Shown one piece after another: positions 1 through 9,201 of a DNA stretch of 64,000 nt. The notes below the pieces were generated by a model, which ran no database searches, was not told the DNA's origin, and saw only the letters and a list, made by a program, of their open reading frames with translations. The stretch comes from Polyangia bacterium (GTDB lineage: Bacteria; Myxococcota_A; Polyangia; Nannocystales; Nannocystaceae). Location of the stretch: the NCBI GenBank assembly GCA_030424595.1, contig JAUHWG010000032.1, forward strand, positions 46,857 through 110,856, in the 5' to 3' direction. The position numbers were made by a program, and so were the translations under genes. The stretch's first letter is position 1; the number at the start of each line of letters is the position of its first letter.

Positions 1-665
1 ACGCCGAGCTCGAGGATGAGCCCGAGGTCGACGAGGACGCTGACGAGGCCGAGGCCGACGAGGGGGCGGAGCGTCCGCTGCCGCGCCTGCTCACCTGTCT
101 CCCGGGTCCGGTCGCGATCTACCTCGATCCGGCGAACCGCGGCGAAGAGCCGGGCGAGGCGACATTGCTGGCGATCGATCTCCGGGCGCTGCGCTCGCAC
201 CTGGTCTTTCGCCGGTTGATGCGGGACCTCAAGGCGAGCCGCGCGTTGGCGGTCCAGGGCCTGCTCCAGCCGGTGGTCGTCCGCTGCCCGACAGGCGACG
301 TCCGCCTCTGCGCCGACGCCAAGCAGGAGCTCCTCGATCTCGGGGTCGATCTCGACGCCTTCGGCGACGATGCGGTCGTCGTTCGCGGAGTGCCTGCGCA
401 TCTGCGTTCGTGCCTCGACGACGCCGACGTCACCGATCTGATCGCCCGCGTGATCCCCTGGCTGCGCCTGCGCTCGAGCGATCGTAAGCGGGCGGAGCCG
501 CAGGCGCTGCTGAACGCGATCGCGGCGACGGCGGGGGCCCAGGACCCCGCGCCGCGCCTGGCCAAGCGTTGGATCGCCGAGCTGGTCGAGGGCGGCGAGT
601 CGCTCGACCAGGTCCCCGGGGTCCGGCGCTGGACCGCGTCGACGCTGCTGGGCGGGGGTGGATGA
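1..665 (+). CDS. mutL: DNA mismatch repair protein MutL, C-terminal part (5' end outside window)
   Basis: Reading frame 3 is open from the window edge to a TGA at 663-665. An acidic linker (about residues 1-25 of the visible part) leads into a MutL C-terminal dimerisation domain, with the family's order of a strand-helix unit followed by a segment like FGDDAVVVRGVPAHL and a final Arg/Leu-rich helical part. MutL couples MutS mismatch recognition to strand incision. The usual endonuclease motif DQHAxxE is not visible: the corresponding place reads AIDLRALRSHLVFRR, so this MutL is probably not an endonuclease of the metal-dependent type (inference). The stop overlaps the miaA start (ATGA at 662-665). 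The mutL-miaA order is common in bacteria and supports the call. The N-terminal GHKL ATPase lies outside the window. Confidence 0.72.
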   Translation, partial: AELEDEPEVDEDADEAEADEGAERPLPRLLTCLPGPVAIYLDPANRGEEPGEATLLAIDLRALRSHLVFRRLMRDLKASRALAVQGLLQPVVVRCPTGDVRLCADAKQELLDLGVDLDAFGDDAVVVRGVPAHLRSCLDDADVTDLIARVIPWLRLRSSDRKRAEPQALLNAIAATAGAQDPAPRLAKRWIAELVEGGESLDQVPGVRRWTASTLLGGGG

Positions 666-1606
666 GCGGGCTGCGGGCGCTCGCGCTGGTGGGCCCGACG
701 GCGGCCGGGAAGTCTCGCCTCGGGATCGGGATCGCGGAGCGCTTCGGCCTGCCGATCCTCTGCTGCGACTCGGTCCAGGTCTACCGCGGGCTCGACATCG
801 GCTCGGCCAAGCCGACCGCTGAGCAGCGCGGCCGGGTCCGCCACGAGCTCCTGGATCTCGTCGACCCCGATCAGCACTTCAGCGCCGGCGACTACGCCCG
901 AGCCGCCCACGAGCAGCTGGCGGCGGGCTGCGGCCTCTTCGTCGGCGGTACCGGCTTTTATCTCCGGGCCGCGGCCTGGACCAACAGCGGCGGCGACGGG
1001 GGGGAGAGCGGCGACGCCGGGGAGAAGGCGGCGCGGGCGGCCTTCATGACCGCGTGGGAGGCGAAGGAGGCGGCGGAGGAGGGATCGATCTACGCCGAGC
1101 TTCGCCGCCGTGATCAGGAGACCGCAGGGGAGATCCACCCGCGCAACCGCGTTCGCGCCCTGCGAGCGCTCTGGCTCTGTGAGGTCCACGGCCGGCCGGT
1201 TTCCGAGGTCCGGCGCGAGGATCCGCCGCGTCCGCGGATCGAGCTCGGCCTGATCGTTCTCGACCCTGGGACCGCGGAGGTCGATCGAGCGATCGACGCG
1301 CGCTGTGAGGCGATGCTCGCCGAGGGGTGGCTCGCTGAGGTGGAGATGCTCCGGCGAGCTGGGTATGATGCGCGCCACAAAGCGATGCGAAGCCTCGGTT
1401 ATAGCCAGCTCCTCGAGGTCGTCGAGGGGCGTTCAGACCTCTCTGCGGCGACAGCCCTGATCAAAGCAGAGACCCGCCGCTACGCTCGGCGGCAGCGGAC
1501 CTATTTCCGCTGGCAGTTGCCCGCCGCCTGGCGGGTCGAGCTCGCCTCACCCGGGGCGGCGCCGTGGTCTGCGATCGAGAGCTTCATCGCTGGAGGCGTC
1601 CCGTGA
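662..1606 (+). CDS. miaA: tRNA dimethylallyltransferase MiaA
   Basis: Transfers a dimethylallyl group from DMAPP to N6 of A37 in tRNAs reading UNN codons. The 314-residue product has the family P-loop GPTAAGKS at about residues 11-18, the CCDSVQVYRGLDIGSAKPT block holding the DSxQ catalytic/anticodon-binding motif, and the C-terminal RRYARRQRTYFRW segment typical of MiaA. An upstream in-frame ATG at 569 would put most of a 31-residue extension inside mutL. The ATG at 662, overlapping the mutL stop by 4 bp and placing the P-loop at the usual distance, is preferred. The stop overlaps the accA GTG start (1603-1606), so the three genes look translationally coupled. Confidence 0.93.
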   Translation: MSGLRALALVGPTAAGKSRLGIGIAERFGLPILCCDSVQVYRGLDIGSAKPTAEQRGRVRHELLDLVDPDQHFSAGDYARAAHEQLAAGCGLFVGGTGFYLRAAAWTNSGGDGGESGDAGEKAARAAFMTAWEAKEAAEEGSIYAELRRRDQETAGEIHPRNRVRALRALWLCEVHGRPVSEVRREDPPRPRIELGLIVLDPGTAEVDRAIDARCEAMLAEGWLAEVEMLRRAGYDARHKAMRSLGYSQLLEVVEGRSDLSAATALIKAETRRYARRQRTYFRWQLPAAWRVELASPGAAPWSAIESFIAGGVP

Positions 1607-2586
1607 GCAACGGCAGCAAAGTACTCGACTTCGAGCGGCCCATCGTCGAGCTCGAGAGCAAGATCCAAGAGCTCAAGGTCCTCTCGGAGGGCTCGGCGGG
1701 CTCGGCGGACATGAGCCACGAGATTTCCCGGCTCGAGCGCAAGGCGGCCGAGCTGCAAAAGGAGCGCTTCGCCTCGCTGACCCCGTGGGAGGGGCTCCAG
1801 CTCGCGAAGCACCCGGACAGGCCCTACACCCTCGACTACATCGGCGAGATCCTGACCGACTTCGTCGAGCTCCGCGGCGATCGTGCCTACGCGGACGACC
1901 CGGCGATCATCAGCGGCATGGGCCGCTTTGAGGGCAAGCCGCTCGTCGTCCTCGGCCATCAAAAGGGCCGCAACACCAAGGAGAACCTCTACCGGAACTT
2001 CGGCATGGCCCGCCCGGAGGGGTACCGCAAGGCGCAGCGGCTCTTCGAGCTCGCGGAGCGCTTCGCCCTGCCGGTGCTCTGCCTCATCGACACCGCCGGC
2101 GCCTACCCGGGGATCGGCGCCGAGGAGCGCGGCCAGTCCGGGGCGATCGCGACGTCGATCGAGATGATGACCCGCCTCAAGGTGCCGACGGTCTCGATCG
2201 TCATCGGCGAGGGGGGCTCCGGCGGCGCCCTGGCGATCGGCGTCACCGATCGGATCCTGATGCTCGAGCACGCGGTGTACTCGGTGATCTCGCCGCGGGG
2301 CTGCGCCTCGATCCTGTGGAAGGATCCCGACGCGGAGCGGACCGCCGCCGAGCAGCTGCGGATGACCGCCTCGGATCTTAGCCAGCTCGGGATCTGCGAC
2401 GAGATCATCCCCGAGGCGGTCGGCGGGGCCCACCGCGGGCTGACGGTCACGGCGGCGGCGATCCAAGAGGCGCTCCGCCGACATCTCGGCGAGCTCGAGG
2501 CGCTCTCGGTCACCGAGCGGCTCGACCGTCGCTACGACAAATACCGACGAATCGGCCACCTGGAGGTCGTTCCCGGGGCGATCTAG
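1603..2586 (+). CDS. accA: Acetyl-CoA carboxylase carboxyltransferase subunit alpha
   Basis: Alpha half of the carboxyltransferase that moves CO2 from carboxybiotin to acetyl-CoA, the first step of fatty-acid synthesis. The 327-residue length and motifs are canonical: the N-terminal LDFERPIVELESKI helix, GDRAYADDPAII, GHQKGRNTKENLYRNFGM, CLIDTAGAYPGIGAEERGQ and the oxyanion-hole region GEGGSGGALAIGV. The GTG at 1603 shares GTGA with the miaA stop. An upstream ATG at 1564 would extend 13 residues into miaA and is not favoured. The other acc genes are not in the window. Confidence 0.95.
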   Translation: MSNGSKVLDFERPIVELESKIQELKVLSEGSAGSADMSHEISRLERKAAELQKERFASLTPWEGLQLAKHPDRPYTLDYIGEILTDFVELRGDRAYADDPAIISGMGRFEGKPLVVLGHQKGRNTKENLYRNFGMARPEGYRKAQRLFELAERFALPVLCLIDTAGAYPGIGAEERGQSGAIATSIEMMTRLKVPTVSIVIGEGGSGGALAIGVTDRILMLEHAVYSVISPRGCASILWKDPDAERTAAEQLRMTASDLSQLGICDEIIPEAVGGAHRGLTVTAAAIQEALRRHLGELEALSVTERLDRRYDKYRRIGHLEVVPGAI

Positions 2587-2605
2587 CCTGGGAGCGCTCG
2601 GTCCT

Positions 2606-4837
2606 GTGTACGAGCCCCTCGTTCTCGCCGCCGCCATCGTCCTGGGGATGACGCTCCTGCGTCTGGTCCGGCGGCCGAGCGGCACCCCGGTGCTCTTCAC
2701 GATGATCATCGCCGCCGAGCTGGCGATGGCGGTGGCCGGCTTGGGCCCAGCGGCCCAGCCCTGGGGCATCGCCGCGATCTGTCTCTGCGGACTGACGGTG
2801 ATCGTGCCGTGGCTCCTCGAGGGGGCGGCCAAGCGCCTCTTCGGCCGCGGGCAGATGGCGATGGCCGTGCGGGTGACGGGGCTGCGGTCGATGCTGATGC
2901 CGGGGGCCGGGCTCGCCCGTCAGCAGGAGATCCTCCGCGGCGTCAGCATCCTCGAGCGCGAGGGGGTCGACGCGGCCCTCCGCCACTTTCGCCGCCTGCT
3001 CCAGGAGACCGAGGATCGCCAGGAGGAGGCGGTGCTCCACGAGCAGATCGTGTCGATGCTCTTCTTCGCCCAGCGCTGGGGGGAGGCTATCGCCCACTAC
3101 GAGGGCCACTTCCCGCTCGGCTTCGCCGCCCTGCGCCCCTCTCTCGCCCTCGGGCTCTTGCGGGCCTACGGCGAGACCGGGAAGATCGAGAGCGCCGCCG
3201 GGCTCCTGCGGGTCCTGGAGAGCGGGCCGATGGCGACCGACCCGGGCGGCTCCGACCTCCTGGGCCAAGCTCGCCTGACCTTCCTCGCCTACGCCGGGGA
3301 GCCGGGCTACGTCGAGCTCGCGATCGGCCACGACAAGCTCCTCGGGATGTCGGAGGCGAGCGGGGCGCTCTATCGCGGGATCGCCCTGGCCCGCGCAGGC
3401 TCGGTCGACCAGGCCGTCGTCGAGCTCACCCGCGTCGCGAGCCTCGCGGGCGCGAAGGACGAGCGGGTCGTCGCCGCCTCGAAGAGCGCGCTGCAGGAGG
3501 TGCGCGACGCCGCGGTCGAGGTCGCCCCGGAGCTGCGTCGCTATGTCATCGCCGTGGGCGAGCGGCTGCGGGCGTTCCTCAGCGCTGAGCGGGCGCCGCG
3601 GCCGAAGGGGTCGATGGCCGCGACCTACAGCCTCGCGGCCCTGATGATCGTCGGCTACGTCGCGGTGCTCTCCCGCGACGGCGGCGGCCTCGGCCTCGTC
3701 GCCCTCGGCGGCTTCACCGAGGGCCTGTGGAGCGCCGGCTCCTGGGGTCGCCTCTTCACCGCCCCCTTCATCCACGGCGATCTGATCACGCTGATCCTCG
3801 ACCTCTACTCGATCTGGCTCGCGGGACATATCGTCGAGCGCCTGCAGGGGAGCGGGCGGATGCTCTCGATCGCCCTCGGCGGCGCCGCTGCGGGGCTCTG
3901 GGCGGCCTCGGTGATCGAGACCGAGCCGATGGCGATCCTCGCGGGCGGACCGGTGATGGCGGTGGCGGTGGTGGTCGGCGCTCTGTGGACGCTGGTGCCG
4001 GTGCGGCGCTGGACCATCTCCTCGCGGGCCCGTCGCTCGTTGATGCTGACGCTCTTGCTGCTCCTCGGGGCGCAGCTCCTCGCCTGCATCCCGGCGATGG
4101 TCGGGCTCGACGTGATGCCCCTCTCGCTCGGCGCAGCGGCCCTGGTGGCGACGATCTTCGCGACCACGCTCGCCGGGCCCGAGTCGCCGCGTTGGCTCGG
4201 TCGGGTCTTCGCCGCGCTCGCCCTGGGGCTGGTCGGCGCGCTCGGCCTCGGCACATATCACGTGCTCGCCGAGGACGTGGAGGGCTACCTGCTCGCCCAC
4301 CGCGAGGTCGAGATCACGGTCGAAGGGGTGCGGCTCGCCGTGCCCCACGGGTTTCGTCGCAACGCCGACCCCGATGACGACAAGGTAGGCCTCCCGCTGC
4401 CCTTCTACGACGGGCTCATCGACGACATCGCCCTCCACGGCGGGGGCCTCGTCCAGATCGCCGTCGCCTCGGGCGTCGAGGCCGACGGGATAGGCCTCCT
4501 CACGCTCGATCCGGGGCTCGCGCACGAGGTCACGATCCTCACCGAGGGATCGGTCCCGGAGGAGCTCCGCGGGCCGCTCGACGCCGCCGCGGGGAGCTGG
4601 CGCAGCTACCTCGTCTCGCGCAACGGCGACCTGGTCGCGCAGGTGGTCGAGCGGCGCGTGCCGGGCTCGGACAAGGTCGTCCTGCTGATCGCGGCGCCGC
4701 CGGAGACGGTCCCCCAGAGCGCGCCGATCTACGGGGCCATCCTGGCCGGGGCGAGCCCTGCGGAGGCGAACCTGGCGGAGGCGAGCCCTGCGGAGGCGAG
4801 CCCTGCGGAGGCTGCGAGCCCCCAGGACGCGACGTAG
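2606..4837 (+). CDS. TPR/rhomboid-like multi-pass membrane protein, probably a pseudoprotease
   Basis: A 743-residue protein starting at GTG 2606, 19 bp after accA. It opens with hydrophobic helices (about 1-75), then a soluble helical region (about 85-330) of TPR-like character, then a six-helix rhomboid-type block (about 335-560). The helix-2 signature resembles rhomboids (APFIHGDLITLILDLYSIWLAG), but the GxSG active-site motif in helix 4 reads LAGGPVMAVA, with no Ser, and no catalytic His is obvious in helix 6. Protease activity is therefore unlikely (inference; iRhom-like pseudoproteases are known). A soluble C-terminal domain follows, ending in an Ala/Ser/Pro/Glu-rich tail built from DNA repeats of the kind gcgagccctgcggag (about 4750-4815). 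Substrate or partner is unknown. Confidence 0.6.
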   Translation: MYEPLVLAAAIVLGMTLLRLVRRPSGTPVLFTMIIAAELAMAVAGLGPAAQPWGIAAICLCGLTVIVPWLLEGAAKRLFGRGQMAMAVRVTGLRSMLMPGAGLARQQEILRGVSILEREGVDAALRHFRRLLQETEDRQEEAVLHEQIVSMLFFAQRWGEAIAHYEGHFPLGFAALRPSLALGLLRAYGETGKIESAAGLLRVLESGPMATDPGGSDLLGQARLTFLAYAGEPGYVELAIGHDKLLGMSEASGALYRGIALARAGSVDQAVVELTRVASLAGAKDERVVAASKSALQEVRDAAVEVAPELRRYVIAVGERLRAFLSAERAPRPKGSMAATYSLAALMIVGYVAVLSRDGGGLGLVALGGFTEGLWSAGSWGRLFTAPFIHGDLITLILDLYSIWLAGHIVERLQGSGRMLSIALGGAAAGLWAASVIETEPMAILAGGPVMAVAVVVGALWTLVPVRRWTISSRARRSLMLTLLLLLGAQLLACIPAMVGLDVMPLSLGAAALVATIFATTLAGPESPRWLGRVFAALALGLVGALGLGTYHVLAEDVEGYLLAHREVEITVEGVRLAVPHGFRRNADPDDDKVGLPLPFYDGLIDDIALHGGGLVQIAVASGVEADGIGLLTLDPGLAHEVTILTEGSVPEELRGPLDAAAGSWRSYLVSRNGDLVAQVVERRVPGSDKVVLLIAAPPETVPQSAPIYGAILAGASPAEANLAEASPAEASPAEAASPQDAT

Positions 4838-4844
4838 AGGGCGC

Positions 4845-5798
4845 TCATCGAGCGTCAGGCTCCGTGGCGGGCTTCGGGTCCTCCGCCTCCGTCTTCGCCG
4901 CGGGCCCGGGACCGCTCAGGGTCGCGCCGCGGATCGGTACGACCGGCTTGCCCTGGATCGTCACGTAGGTCCGGGTGAGCTGAGCGCCGAAGAGGACGAT
5001 CAGCGCGGAGTAGAAGGTCCAGACCATGACGACGACGAGCGTACCCGCAGCCCCGTAGGCGGAGCCGACCCCAGCGCGGCCGATGTAGAGGCCGATCGCG
5101 TAGCGGCCGACGACGAAGAGGCCCGAGGTCATCGCCGCGCCGATCCAGACGTCGCGCAGGGGGATCCTCGCGTCGGGGAGCCAGCGGAAGAGGGCGGCGA
5201 AGAGCCCGGTCATCATCAGCAGCGGGATGCTGAGGTCGACGATCCGCCAGGCGAAGCTGAGCTGGCCGAGGATCGGGTTGGCTTGGAGGGCGCTGAGCAG
5301 CGACGAGGCGATCACCAGCGCGAGGACCGCGGCGCCCATGAGGATGACCAAGAGGAAGGAGCGGGCGCGCACCTTGAGGGTGCCGAGGAGCGGGCGTTTG
5401 GGCGGGACCAGGCCCCAGATCTGGTTGAGCGCACCCTGGAGCTGGGCGAACGCGGTGGTCGAGCCGACGACGAGGCCGATGATGCCGACGATGGCGGAGA
5501 CGAAGCCGCCGCTGTTGGACTGTGCGTTCGCGAGGGCGAGCTTGGTCAGCTCGGCGGCCTCGGGGCTGAGCGTGTTGCTCAGGCTGACGAGCTCGCCGGA
5601 CGCCGCCCGCTCGCCGAGGAAGACGCTCAGCATCCACATCGCGACCAGGACGAGCGGGGCGATGGAGAGGAGGGTGTAGTAGGAGAGGGCCGCCGCGAGA
5701 ACGAGGGGCTTCTCGACGAGGAATTCGCGGACCGAGCGGGTGAGCAGCGGGATGATCTGCAGCGCTCGCTTGGTCGCCGGTGGGAAGGGGTTGGCCAT
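4845..5798 (-). CDS. YihY/BrkB-family inner-membrane protein
   Basis: The 317-residue product carries the family signature in its first helices (residues about 30-55, AAALSYYTLLSIAPLVL), a region rich in TAFAQLQGALNQIW, and about six membrane segments ending in TFYSALIVLFGAQLTRTYV. Proteins of this family were once called ribonuclease BN or BrkB; the true function is unresolved. The ORF is open further upstream to 5978, but that stretch is Pro/Arg-rich and runs through the repeat element at 5840-5990, so the ATG at 5798 is chosen. It converges with the rhomboid-like gene, leaving only 7 bp between the two stops. Confidence 0.85.
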   Translation of the reverse strand: MANPFPPATKRALQIIPLLTRSVREFLVEKPLVLAAALSYYTLLSIAPLVLVAMWMLSVFLGERAASGELVSLSNTLSPEAAELTKLALANAQSNSGGFVSAIVGIIGLVVGSTTAFAQLQGALNQIWGLVPPKRPLLGTLKVRARSFLLVILMGAAVLALVIASSLLSALQANPILGQLSFAWRIVDLSIPLLMMTGLFAALFRWLPDARIPLRDVWIGAAMTSGLFVVGRYAIGLYIGRAGVGSAYGAAGTLVVVMVWTFYSALIVLFGAQLTRTYVTIQGKPVVPIRGATLSGPGPAAKTEAEDPKPATEPDAR

Positions 5799-5839
5799 CG
5801 TCGGGGCTGGGCCCGGCAGTGTAGCCCCACACGGCCGAG

Positions 5840-5878
5840 GCGAAAGTCCCCTGCGAAAGTCCCCTGCGAAAGTCCCCT
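5840..5878. repeat. Three tandem 13-bp units at the tip of an inverted-repeat element
   Basis: The unit gcgaaagtcccct occurs three times in succession (5840, 5853, 5866). The last copy is the left arm of the dispersed inverted-repeat element at 5863-5990, so the arm end has been triplicated. Confidence 0.9.
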
Positions 5879-5990
5879 GCGCTCGCGGTCCGCTCGGCTC
5901 CGCCGAAGCGGGCTGTATGGACCGGTACGGCGGCGTTTCGTCGGAGCTAGGCGGGGAGGCGAGGTCTGGGGAGCGCACGGGGCCTCACTC
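5863..5990. repeat. Dispersed inverted-repeat element, copy 1 (MITE/REP-like)
   Basis: The left arm (5863-5884, containing gaaagtcccctgcgctc) matches the reverse complement of the right arm (5971-5990, gagcgcacggggcctcac) imperfectly. A second, inner stem pairs gctcggctccgccgaagc with the complement of gcgtttcgtcggagctag. The centre (5910-5934) has the motif accggtacggcggc, which recurs at the centres of the copies at 48398-48540 and 52458-52616. It lies between two minus-strand genes. No ORF is inside. Confidence 0.7.
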
Positions 5991-6022
5991 CAGCCCGAGG
6001 GAGGCGGTGGGCTCCGCGGATC

Positions 6023-9000
6023 CTAGCGGTTCTTCGTCTTCGGCCCGAGGAGCCAGGCGTCGACCTCGGCCGCCAGCTCCGGCTCGTTCTCCTCGGCGAA
6101 GATCCGCTGGGCCTCCACGGCCGCAGCCCGCGCTTCGACGCGCTCTTGCTCGTCGGTCGCCGCCGCGCGTCGGGCCTTGGCGAGGGCGAACCACGTCTGC
6201 CCGGCCATCACCCGATCTGTGGGGGTCTCGTCGTGGAGCTCGCGGGCCCGCTCGAGCATCTCCAGGGCGGCCTTCGTCTCCCCTGCGCGCAGGAGGTGCT
6301 CACCCAGGCGGGTCCGGGCCTCGGCGGCGATCAGCGGATCGGCGAGCTCGACCGCGCGGGCGTGGAGCGCCCGCGCCTCGGCGGATCGTCCGAGTCCGTC
6401 CAGGGTGATCGCCAGGCTGGTGGCGATCGTCGCGATGTTCGAGTGCTCCGGGCCATAGGCGGCCTCGGTGATCCTCAGCGCGGCGCGGTAGTGGTCGACC
6501 GCCTCCTCTGGTCGGCCGCTGAGGTCGAGGCCGAGGCCGATGTTGTGCTCGATCGTCGCGAGGCCTGGATAGTCATCGCCGTAGGCCGCTCGGGTCCGGG
6601 CGAGGGCATCGACATAGAGGGCGCGACCTTCGTCGTGGCGGCCGAGCTGGGTCAGGGCGTCGCCGCGTTGGCTGAGGGCGAGGGCGATCATCGGATGGTC
6701 GGGCCCGACGGCGGCCTCGAGGAGCGCCTGGGCCTGGACGAGGAGCTCGAGCGCCTCCGCATAGTGGCCGCGGTCGAGCTCCAAGGTGCCGAGGTTGAGG
6801 GTGATCTGGGCGACGAGCTCATGGCCGTCACCGTAGGCGGCGCGGAGGATCTCGCGGCTGCGGAGGAAGAGCGCCTCGGCGGCGTCGAGATCGCCCTGGG
6901 CCCGGCGCATGGCGGCGAGGTTGTTGCTGACCTTGGCGACGTCGGGGTGCTCCTCGCCGAGGGCTGAGGCGAGCCGCTCCGCTGCGCGGACGAAGCTCTC
7001 GGCGGCGTCGTCGAGCTCTCCGAGGGCGAGGTGGGCGGTCGCGATACCGTTCTCGGCGAGGGCCCGCTCGCGCTCGCCGAGCTCCGCCTCGACCGCGAGG
7101 TCGCGGGCGACCTCAAAGTAGGCCCGGGAGCGCTCCGGGTCGCCCGCCCGCTGCTCCAGCCACCCCAGGTGCTGGTTGTAGTCGAAGCGTAGCTCTGGGG
7201 GATCGCCGAGCCGGGTCAGCCATGCGTCTGCGTGGGCGGCGACGCGGCGCCCTTCGTCGACCGCTCCGTCCTCGTAGGCGACCCAGATCCGACGGATCCA
7301 GGTGATCGCGAGGAGCCGATCGTGGTGGCCGTGTTCGGCGGCCAGGAGGGCGCGGTCGAGCTCGGCGCGGGCCTCTTTCTGGTCGCCGGCGGTCGAGCGG
7401 ATCCAGGCGAGCTCGGCCCGCGCCTCGGCGAGCGTCGGCGCGTGCTCCAGGGCGGCGGCCCGCTCGACCAGCGCCTCCGCCTGGGAGGCGGCCTCGTCGA
7501 GGTGACGGGCGCGGTGGAGGAGCTGGACGCGGGTCAGGCCGACCTCGATCGCCGCGAGCTCGGCCTGGGCGGCGGCCTCCACGGGGGCGGCGTCCTGTTG
7601 GCGCAGCGCGTCGATCTCGGCGCATCGGCGCGGCTTGGGGAGCTCGCCTAGCCCCTCGAGGCTGTGCGCTGCGAGCTCGACGTCGGCCATGGTGAGGGAG
7701 CTCAAAAGACCGTCCAGACGTCCGCGCAGGCCCCCCAGGCAGCGCCGCTCGAGGGCGAGGGTCTCGGGCGAGCGCTCGCCCCTCAGCTCGCCGCGGCAGC
7801 TCGCCTCGTTGGCGGCGCGCCAGTCCTCGGCGTAGGCGTCGACCGCCGCGCTCACCTTGTGACCAAGGGCGCTCAGGTAGGGCCGCTGAAAGGACTCGTA
7901 GCGGAGCTGGAGGGCCTCGGCGCGGGCGGGGCTCCAGACCTCGTCGAGCTCGGTCCTGGCGACCTCGCAGGCCTCGCTCACGTCGACCTCGGCGGAGGTC
8001 GACGCACCGGCCGCGAAGGCCGCGACGGCGACGGCGGTCGCTCCGGCGCCCACCGCCAGCGCCGCGGCGATCCGCGGCCATCGACGTCGACGGCCGCGCT
8101 CGAGCGCGACGATAAACTCCCCCATGTCGGCGAAGCGGTCCTCGGGATCTTCGCTGAGCGCCCGCGCGAGCGCCCCCTGGAGGCGGCGCGGGATCGCAGC
8201 GGTCGCCAGGCTCGCAGGGGACGACGACCGCGCCGCTCGCGTCGACGGGGGGAGCACGCCGTAGAGCGCCTGGTGGAGGGCGACGGCGAGGCTGTACTGG
8301 TCGGAGCGGGCGGTGACCACCTCGCCCCGGCGGTGCTCGGGGGCCATGTAGGCGGGCGTCCCCCCGACCCGGGTCGGGGTCCTCGGCGTGTGTCCATCGC
8401 CGCTCGCTGAGGCTGGGCCAGGCTCGTCCAGCGTGTCGAAGGTGTCGCCCTCTAGGCCCTCCTCGTAGGTCCCCGCCGCTTTGATCGACGGCGCCGCGGC
8501 GAGGCCGAAGTCGATGACCACCACCCGCTCGCCCTCGACGATCGCGTTGTCCGGCTTGAAGTCGCGGTGGACGATCCCCTTGCGATGGGCGGCGTCGAGG
8601 CCCTGCGCCGCCTGGACGAAGAGGCCGACCAGCGCCCGCCAGTCGCGGTCGCGGGCGCGGAGAACGGCCGCCAGCGTCGGCCCCTGGAGGCGCTCCATCG
8701 CCATGTAGAGCCGCCCCTCGTGGGTGCCGACGTCGAACACCGAGACGATGTTGGGGTGGGCGAGCTGGGCCAGCGCTCGCGCCTCGCCGAGGAGGCGGTC
8801 GCGGGCGGCGGAGTCCCGCGGCCGGTGGCGGGAGAGCTTGAGCGCGACCGGCCGCCGAAGCTCGCCGTCGTAGGCGGCATAGACCACGCCCATCCCCCCG
8901 GCGGCGATCCGTCCTTGCACCTCAAAGCGGCCGACACGGGCGCCTACCGCGAGGATCGGCGCCCGCTCGAGCGCGTCTACGTCGTCGGTGTTGTGCTCGG

Positions 9001-9172
9001 ACGCGGGGCCGAAGCGGGAGGTGGAGGAGGGGCCCTCCGGGGCGAGCGCGGCGACGACGGCGAGCCACTCCGGGCTGCGGTCGAGCGCTGCCTCGAGCTC
9101 GGCCCGGTCCGCCCTGCTGACCTCGCCGCGGAGGTAGGCGGCGATCGTCGCCTCGTCGAGTTGCACGCTCAT
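6023..9172 (-). CDS. Membrane-anchored Ser/Thr protein kinase with C-terminal TPR array
   Basis: A 1049-residue bacterial Hanks-type kinase. The N-terminal 45 residues resemble the helical cap of zinc-finger anti-sigma proteins (LDEATIAAYLRGEVS). The kinase domain (about 80-355) has the glycine loop GRIAAGGMGVVY, Lys112 in VALK, HRDFKPDN near 202-209 and DFG near 222. A single membrane helix lies at about 368-388 after an RRRR stop-transfer patch. The rest is periplasmic and made of TPR-type helical hairpins (repeated LGEEHPDVA, YGDGHELVA, VGPDHPMIA blocks). The ATG at 9172 is preferred over the ATG at 9211, which would overlap the divergent sigma gene start at 9202. Partner and substrates are unknown; pairing with a sigma gene suggests control of transcription. 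Confidence 0.9.
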   Translation of the reverse strand: MSVQLDEATIAAYLRGEVSRADRAELEAALDRSPEWLAVVAALAPEGPSSTSRFGPASEHNTDDVDALERAPILAVGARVGRFEVQGRIAAGGMGVVYAAYDGELRRPVALKLSRHRPRDSAARDRLLGEARALAQLAHPNIVSVFDVGTHEGRLYMAMERLQGPTLAAVLRARDRDWRALVGLFVQAAQGLDAAHRKGIVHRDFKPDNAIVEGERVVVIDFGLAAAPSIKAAGTYEEGLEGDTFDTLDEPGPASASGDGHTPRTPTRVGGTPAYMAPEHRRGEVVTARSDQYSLAVALHQALYGVLPPSTRAARSSSPASLATAAIPRRLQGALARALSEDPEDRFADMGEFIVALERGRRRRWPRIAAALAVGAGATAVAVAAFAAGASTSAEVDVSEACEVARTELDEVWSPARAEALQLRYESFQRPYLSALGHKVSAAVDAYAEDWRAANEASCRGELRGERSPETLALERRCLGGLRGRLDGLLSSLTMADVELAAHSLEGLGELPKPRRCAEIDALRQQDAAPVEAAAQAELAAIEVGLTRVQLLHRARHLDEAASQAEALVERAAALEHAPTLAEARAELAWIRSTAGDQKEARAELDRALLAAEHGHHDRLLAITWIRRIWVAYEDGAVDEGRRVAAHADAWLTRLGDPPELRFDYNQHLGWLEQRAGDPERSRAYFEVARDLAVEAELGERERALAENGIATAHLALGELDDAAESFVRAAERLASALGEEHPDVAKVSNNLAAMRRAQGDLDAAEALFLRSREILRAAYGDGHELVAQITLNLGTLELDRGHYAEALELLVQAQALLEAAVGPDHPMIALALSQRGDALTQLGRHDEGRALYVDALARTRAAYGDDYPGLATIEHNIGLGLDLSGRPEEAVDHYRAALRITEAAYGPEHSNIATIATSLAITLDGLGRSAEARALHARAVELADPLIAAEARTRLGEHLLRAGETKAALEMLERARELHDETPTDRVMAGQTWFALAKARRAAATDEQERVEARAAAVEAQRIFAEENEPELAAEVDAWLLGPKTKNR

Positions 9173-9201
9173 GCCCGCGTCTCTATAAGCTGTGGGAGCC
9201 G

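Noticed and set aside
2606..4837. Active rhomboid protease
   Set aside because: The GxSG serine is replaced (AGGP), so a catalytic call is not supported.
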